A DNA stretch of 9,886 nt from NCBI GenBank assembly GCA_031260775.1, contig JAISKW010000157.1, positions 1 through 9,886 of the forward strand. The letters run 5' to 3'. This DNA comes from Christensenellaceae bacterium. GTDB lineage: Bacteria > Bacillota > Clostridia > Christensenellales > DTU072. Shown one piece after another: positions 6,834 through 9,886 of the stretch (position 1 is the first letter of the stretch; each line of letters starts with the position of its first letter). The notes below the pieces were generated by a model. It was not told where the DNA came from and made no database searches. It worked only from the letters and a program-made list of their open reading frames with translations. The position numbers were made by a program, and so were the translations under genes.

Positions 6834-7406
6834 TTATTCGGGAACGATTAAGCCGTAGTCGCCGTCGCGCCTTTTGTATAGGACGGAAAGCTTTTTATCC
6901 GCGGAGTTTGTGAAGATATAAAAGTCGTGACCTAAAAGTTCCAAGTCCTCGATTGCCTCTTCAACGGTGCAAAAGTTGACGGTAAAGTTTTTGGTTCTCA
7001 CGAGTTTTCCGAACTTTGTTTGCTCGGTTAAGTCGGTTTTGGTGTCTATTATTGCGGGAATAGGGAGGTCGATCGGCTGTTTCTTTCTCTCGGCGAAGCG
7101 GGTTTTATATTTTCTGATTTGCCTTTCGATTTTAGGCAAGACCGTATCGATTGCATCGAACGCATTGTCGGAGAGTGCCTCCGCATGAAGAGGAACGTCG
7201 GTTACGCCGGGTTGAACGACCGAAACCTCAATTTTCACTTTGGTTTCGCCCCGCTCGCCCAAGCCTTTGACAATTTTGATGGTTGCAAAAGCGTTCTCCT
7301 TGAAGTATTTGTCGAGCTTTTGAAGCTTAACGTCGATTACGGCGGGGAGTTGGTCAATCGATTTTACATCCTTGCCGTTGTACTTGTTGATAAATTCGAA
7401 TTTCAT
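6834..7406 (-). CDS. hpf: Long-form ribosome hibernation promoting factor
   Basis: This 190-residue protein binds the small ribosomal subunit and dimerises inactive 70S ribosomes into 100S particles during slow growth. The N-terminal RNA-binding domain (about 1-105) has the family's KLDKYF (31-36), the central ETKVKIEVSV strand and a basic end KIERQIRKYKTRFAERKK. A linker of about 20 residues leads to the C-terminal dimerisation domain characteristic of long HPF, VRTKNF (about 135-140) and LGHDFYIFTNSADKKLSVLY followed by KRRDGDYGLIVPE. The length matches the long form of Firmicutes. ATG at 7406 is the only sensible start and has no Shine-Dalgarno sequence. It has its own promoter candidate about 110 nt upstream and a leader with unusual features. 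mazG follows on the same strand. Confidence 0.95.
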   Translation of the reverse strand: MKFEFINKYNGKDVKSIDQLPAVIDVKLQKLDKYFKENAFATIKIVKGLGERGETKVKIEVSVVQPGVTDVPLHAEALSDNAFDAIDTVLPKIERQIRKYKTRFAERKKQPIDLPIPAIIDTKTDLTEQTKFGKLVRTKNFTVNFCTVEEAIEDLELLGHDFYIFTNSADKKLSVLYKRRDGDYGLIVPE

Positions 7407-7436
7407 AAATCTTAGTTATTTCTATTATGCGCACTT

Positions 7437-7493
7437 TTAAGAGTGTTCATAATTCCCGCAAAGCACCGAAAACATAAGAGGAGTGTAGTGCAA
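7437..7493 (-). other. Possible 18-residue leader ORF upstream of hpf
   Basis: A TTG at 7493 opens a frame of 18 codons ending in TAA at 7437, 30 nt before hpf. It reads LHYTPLMFSVLCGNYEHS, with an internal ATG at codon 7. A perfect AAGGAGG lies at 7510-7504 with 10-nt spacing to the TTG, the strongest Shine-Dalgarno match in the window, and both sit just downstream of the hpf promoter candidate. The spacing is longer than ideal and the peptide is not recognisable, so this could be a regulatory leader peptide or coincidence. Its end overlaps a near-palindrome, CACTCTTAAAAGTG (7445-7432). Confidence 0.25.
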
Positions 7494-7503
7494 AACGGAA
7501 TAA

Positions 7504-7510
7504 CCTCCTT
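7504..7510 (-). promoter_or_regulatory. Perfect AAGGAGG at the 5' end of the predicted hpf mRNA
   Basis: AAGGAGG lies about 98 nt before the hpf ATG, far too distant to serve it directly. It falls within a few bases of the predicted transcription start. AGGAG can pair with CTCCT (7483-7479), which would hide it in a hairpin. It could serve a short leader ORF or act as a ribosome standby or regulatory element. Confidence 0.4.
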
Positions 7511-7518
7511 ACATCTAA

Positions 7519-7547
7519 ATTTTAACAAAAAAACGACTTCGATTCAA
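7519..7547 (-). promoter_or_regulatory. Sigma-70-type promoter for hpf
   Basis: On the minus strand, TTGAAT (7547-7542) and TAAAAT (7524-7519) are separated by exactly 17 nt, with 4/6 and 5/6 matches to the consensus hexamers. The spacer contains a run of seven T. Transcription would start near 7514-7510, giving an hpf leader of about 105 nt. This is the best promoter match I found in the window. Confidence 0.6.
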
Positions 7548-7618
7548 TCCTGAAATATGAAAACAGTGTGGCAATAGCGTGGATAGCAACCGTCAAAAGG
7601 GCGGCACAATCAACGTGT

Positions 7619-7710
7619 ATTTTTGTCACCCTGCGCGGAGTCGCAGGGGCCAATTCTTATAAGGTATGGGATTCAGCGACTTCGTGCGGAATGACGACGC
7701 ATTTGTCCGC
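7619..7710. repeat. Dispersed intergenic hairpin repeat, copy 2
   Basis: This is the fuller copy of the element at 821-902. The left hairpin is perfect: CCCTGCG (7629-7635) with CGCAGGG (7642-7648) around CGGAGT. The right arm, ATTCAGCGACTTCGTGCGGAAT (7671-7692), forms a weaker hairpin with loop ACTTCG and is also complementary to the left arm in about 17 of 24 positions, so the whole element can fold as one long stem. A spacer with CAATTCTTAT is shared with copy 1. It lies just past the end of the nucleosidase gene, within the 329-nt gap that separates that block from hpf. The rest of the gap (7548-7618) shows nothing I can name. Confidence 0.75.
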
Positions 7711-7735
7711 AACGGTTAGTATATGTACGCAAAAA

Positions 7736-8407
7736 TTATCCCTTGATAATTTCCGAAACGATTTCGTAGTTAAGTTTCGAGGCAATCGTCACGAGTTCGT
7801 TAAACGACTTAGGCGCATCCTCGTCCGCGCCGTCCGAAATCACACGGATAACGCCGAATGGCACTCCGGCAAGCGTTGCGGTTTGCGCGACGGCTCCGGC
7901 TTCCATGTCGCAAGCGGCGGCGTTAAAATTATCCTTGATAAAATCGCACCGCGCTTTACTTGAAATGAACTGGTCGCCGCTCGCGATTATGCCCTTTTTT
8001 GCTTGCGGAAATTTTGCTAAAACGCCGTTTACAAAGTTTTCGGACGCTTCGAGATAAATTTTATCAAGTCCCCAAACCGTACCGAGAGGGTCGCCCGTGA
8101 CGGAGCTGTCAATATCGTGTTGCACGCACGCCGTACCGACGACAACGGATAAAACGGGCGAGACTCCTAAACCGCCGGAAATGCCCGTACTTATTATTAG
8201 ATCCGGCTTGTACCGCTCAATCATAAGCGCGGCGGCGGTGGCGGCGTTGACCTTGCCGATTCCCGAACGGACTATGACAACTGAGTTTTCGTTAATTATG
8301 CCGTTGCTAAAAACACGCCCTTGAACGGTTATGTGCGTAGCGTTTTCAAGCGCGGATATGAAAAAATCCGCCTCCTCGCTCATTGCAATTATTAATCCGT
8401 ATGTCAT
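7736..8407 (-). CDS. mtnN: 5'-methylthioadenosine / S-adenosylhomocysteine nucleosidase
   Basis: This 223-residue enzyme cleaves adenine from MTA, SAH and 5'-deoxyadenosine, clearing by-products of SAM use in the cytoplasm. It aligns end to end with the Pfs/MTAN family: GLIIAMSEEADFF at the N-terminus (E12 equivalent to the catalytic E12 of E. coli), SGIGKVNAA (48-56), ISTGISGGL (72-80), the HDID strand (98-101), CDMEAGAVAQ (166-175; E169 binds the ribose) and RVISDGAD (188-195; D192 the general acid). All catalytic residues are present and the length is typical. The ATG shares its A with the TAA of the upstream PLC-like gene (TAATG), so translation is probably coupled to that gene. No separate promoter or Shine-Dalgarno sequence is seen. 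The hairpin repeat follows the stop. Confidence 0.95.
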   Translation of the reverse strand: MTYGLIIAMSEEADFFISALENATHITVQGRVFSNGIINENSVVIVRSGIGKVNAATAAALMIERYKPDLIISTGISGGLGVSPVLSVVVGTACVQHDIDSSVTGDPLGTVWGLDKIYLEASENFVNGVLAKFPQAKKGIIASGDQFISSKARCDFIKDNFNAAACDMEAGAVAQTATLAGVPFGVIRVISDGADEDAPKSFNELVTIASKLNYEIVSEIIKG

Positions 8408-9264
8408 TAGTTAAACAAGCCCTTGTCGGCATTTAATGCGATTATTTTTTCGCATTTATATGAGTCCTTCGCTAAAAAATCGCAGCCAATAATGTTCACC
8501 TTTGAAAGCCGTTCGGGTACGCTTTTTACGTTGTTCAGATATTCTTCGACAAGCGGCTTTAACAGCTTTTCTTGCTTTGCCGGGTTCATAAGACCAATTT
8601 CCGTGCCGAAGTTCGCGGTTAGTTGCATCTCTGCCCAGTAAAGTCCGCGGCTGCGGTTGTAGTCAAAAAACTTAGGAGCTTCCTTTACGAAATTTTTCGG
8701 AAACATTCCGTGAACCTTTTTTGTCCACGGACGCAATGTATAGCCGTTTGTCGAATAGTCGTAATCTTCGAATTCGTTAACGAGCAAAAACCGTTTGCCG
8801 CTTTTGCGAATATCACCCATTGTTACGGTTTTTATGTCCAAATCGGGGCTTAAAGCGTACTTTTCCGGCTCTAAAATGTCCGAAATAAGCTTGTCTACGG
8901 CTTTGGGGTCGGCTTTGGGGACGAACTCCAAAAACAGGATTTTAAGGCGGTAATAATGCCGTAAATCTAAAATATAAAACTCGTTCGGGGCGGCATCGGA
9001 GGCTGCGCGAAGGTCACGCAAGCCTTTTTCGAGCGTGTCGCCGAGCTTTGGGCCGTGCGCTAAGCGGATTGTACCTTTCTTATCTGTATCTAAACGAACA
9101 CAAAAAAACCGCACACCGTTGTTGAATTGCTCGCGCATATCGCCGTCCTGACACCTTGCAACCGGGCTTAATGTGTAGCTGCCTGCGTTATGCGCACCGG
9201 GAATTGCCACTTCACAAAGCCGTGCACTGTCTTTCAAATTCGATTGCCAATTCAATAAATTCAT
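8407..9264 (-). CDS. PI-PLC X-domain phosphodiesterase-like protein, no signal peptide
   Basis: This 285-residue protein has the TIM-barrel X domain of bacterial phosphatidylinositol-specific phospholipase C. The two catalytic histidines are in place: H25 in IPGAHNAGSY (21-30) and H70 in RLAHGP (67-72). R57 in FFCVRLD matches the phosphate-binding Arg. D262 in IIGCDFL may be the Asp that partners the first His. Two neighbours differ from B. cereus PI-PLC: the residue after the first His is Asn26 rather than Asp33, and Cys55 stands where the LDIR-type Asp is usual. The N-terminus (MNLLNWQSNLKDSARL) has no hydrophobic segment, so the protein is predicted to stay in the cytoplasm, unlike the secreted virulence-type enzymes. 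It starts 7 nt after a hybrid kinase and overlaps the nucleosidase gene. The substrate is unknown; it may act on glycerophosphodiester-type or other cyclic phosphate products. Confidence 0.85.
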   Translation of the reverse strand: MNLLNWQSNLKDSARLCEVAIPGAHNAGSYTLSPVARCQDGDMREQFNNGVRFFCVRLDTDKKGTIRLAHGPKLGDTLEKGLRDLRAASDAAPNEFYILDLRHYYRLKILFLEFVPKADPKAVDKLISDILEPEKYALSPDLDIKTVTMGDIRKSGKRFLLVNEFEDYDYSTNGYTLRPWTKKVHGMFPKNFVKEAPKFFDYNRSRGLYWAEMQLTANFGTEIGLMNPAKQEKLLKPLVEEYLNNVKSVPERLSKVNIIGCDFLAKDSYKCEKIIALNADKGLFN

Positions 9265-9271
9265 CTCTTAG

Positions 9272-9886
9272 TTAAAGTAAAAACTTTTTTAGCGTATTAA
9301 AAACTTGTTTGAAATCGATTGGCTTACCAAGATGAGCGTTCATACCCGCTTTAATGCACTTATCCACATCGTCTATAAAAACGTTTGCCGTCATGGCGAT
9401 AATCGGAATAGTTTTAGCGTTCGAAATTCCGCTTTCACGAATCTTCCTTGTAGCGGTCAGACCGTCCATAACCGGCATTTGGACGTCCATAAGCACGATA
9501 TCGTACCCCTTTTCGTCGCTTATGAACATTTCGTAGGCAAGCTTGCCGTCAACCGCTTCGTCAATTTCGGCGTTAGTTATCGAAAGTAATTCGCGCACAA
9601 TTTCGCGGTTAACCGCGATATCTTCGGCAAGTAAAATCCTTTTTCCGTAAAGGTCGGGGATGACGTCGTTCAATTCGGAGTCGTCTGCAACCTCATTTGG
9701 AATTTCACTCTCAAGCGGAATCTCCATTACAAAGGTTGCGGTAAATAACGACCCTTTGCCCACCTCCGACGAAAGCTTTATGTCACCACCTGTTTTTTCG
9801 CAAAGCGATTTCGAAATAGCAAGTCCCAATCCCGTGCCGCCGTACTGCTTTGATATTGACGAATCCGCTTGCGTAAACGACGAGAA
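9272..9886 (-). CDS. Hybrid sensor histidine kinase, C-terminal part (HATPase end plus receiver), truncated by window edge
   Basis: The frame is open from 9886 to a TAA at 9272, giving 204 visible residues; the N-terminal sensor, His and most of the ATP-binding domain lie to the right. The visible end of the HATPase domain starts with the F-box remnant FTQADSSIS (4-12) and G2 box YGGTGLGLAISK. After an acidic linker comes a complete receiver: acidic pair E88/D89, phospho-accepting D134 in LMDVQMPVMDG, and K168 in LGKP. The protein ends directly after the receiver, with no output domain, so phosphate may pass on to a separate phosphotransfer protein. The PLC-like gene begins 7 nt downstream, so the kinase probably heads that transcript. 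It is a paralogue of the kinase at the left edge and faces it in inverted orientation. Confidence 0.93.
   Translation of the reverse strand, partial: FSSFTQADSSISKQYGGTGLGLAISKSLCEKTGGDIKLSSEVGKGSLFTATFVMEIPLESEIPNEVADDSELNDVIPDLYGKRILLAEDIAVNREIVRELLSITNAEIDEAVDGKLAYEMFISDEKGYDIVLMDVQMPVMDGLTATRKIRESGISNAKTIPIIAMTANVFIDDVDKCIKAGMNAHLGKPIDFKQVFNTLKKFLL

Noticed and set aside
6834..6836. Terminator after hpf near the six-T run at 6805-6811
   Set aside because: No stem precedes the T-run; the 57-nt gap looks like read-through into mazG.
7525..7534. Run of seven T on the minus strand as the terminator of the nucleosidase transcript
   Set aside because: No credible GC-rich stem precedes it, and it sits in the spacer of a good promoter.
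7488..7553. Plus-strand mini-ORF (GTG) preceded by GAGGAG
   Set aside because: It arises because the AAGGAGG/CTCCTCTT inverted repeat reads as a ribosome site on both strands. It runs against the promoter and leader of hpf.
7629..7692. The repeat's two hexaloop hairpins as an ANTAR target
   Set aside because: The loops (CGGAGT and ACTTCG, or CGAAGT and ACTCCG on the other strand) lack A at position 1 with G at position 4, and the element is a dispersed repeat not tied to a nitrogen gene.

Overview
The window looks like chromosomal DNA of a Clostridia-like Firmicute, probably an uncultured one. The evidence is gene content: a YnbB-family PLP enzyme directly upstream of a type I glutamine synthetase, the synthetase followed by an ANTAR regulator, a long-form hibernation factor, a delta-prime-like clamp-loader subunit and two hybrid histidine kinases. 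There is no phage, plasmid, insertion sequence, CRISPR array, rRNA or tRNA that I can see. None of the nine gene starts visible here has a convincing Shine-Dalgarno sequence, which is unusual for a Firmicute.

Layout. The left edge (1-800, + strand) is the C-terminal part of a hybrid histidine kinase. All other genes are on the minus strand and read from right to left. From the right edge: the C-terminal part of a second hybrid kinase (9886-9272), a PI-PLC X-domain protein without a signal peptide (9264-8407) and MTA/SAH nucleosidase (8407-7736) are packed with a 7-nt gap and a 1-nt overlap. A 329-nt non-coding stretch follows. It holds a dispersed hairpin repeat and the best sigma-70-type promoter in the window, which points at hpf. 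Then come hpf (7406-6834), mazG (6776-6102), a holB-like gene (6098-5124) and a ynbB-like gene (5122-3899), the last three almost contiguous. A structured 169-nt gap leads to glnA (3729-2416), an ANTAR regulator (2409-1798) and tyrA (1757-912). tyrA and the left kinase converge on a 111-nt gap holding a second copy of the hairpin repeat.

How the genes fit together. glnA and the ANTAR gene are a known clostridial pairing in which the regulator acts as an antiterminator for nitrogen genes. Here the regulator's receiver domain appears unable to be phosphorylated, and two adjacent hairpins precede glnA. The hpf-mazG-holB stretch combines ribosome hibernation, nucleotide-pool cleaning and replication. 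The kinase-PLC-MTAN block is likely co-transcribed, but no shared function can be read from sequence alone.

The most interesting points are the cytoplasmic PLC-like protein with altered active-site neighbours tied to a hybrid kinase and MTAN, the hpf leader with a perfect AAGGAGG and a possible 18-residue ORF, the absence of Shine-Dalgarno sequences elsewhere, and the glnA leader with its pseudo-receiver ANTAR protein. I did not find strong evidence of a wholly new system.
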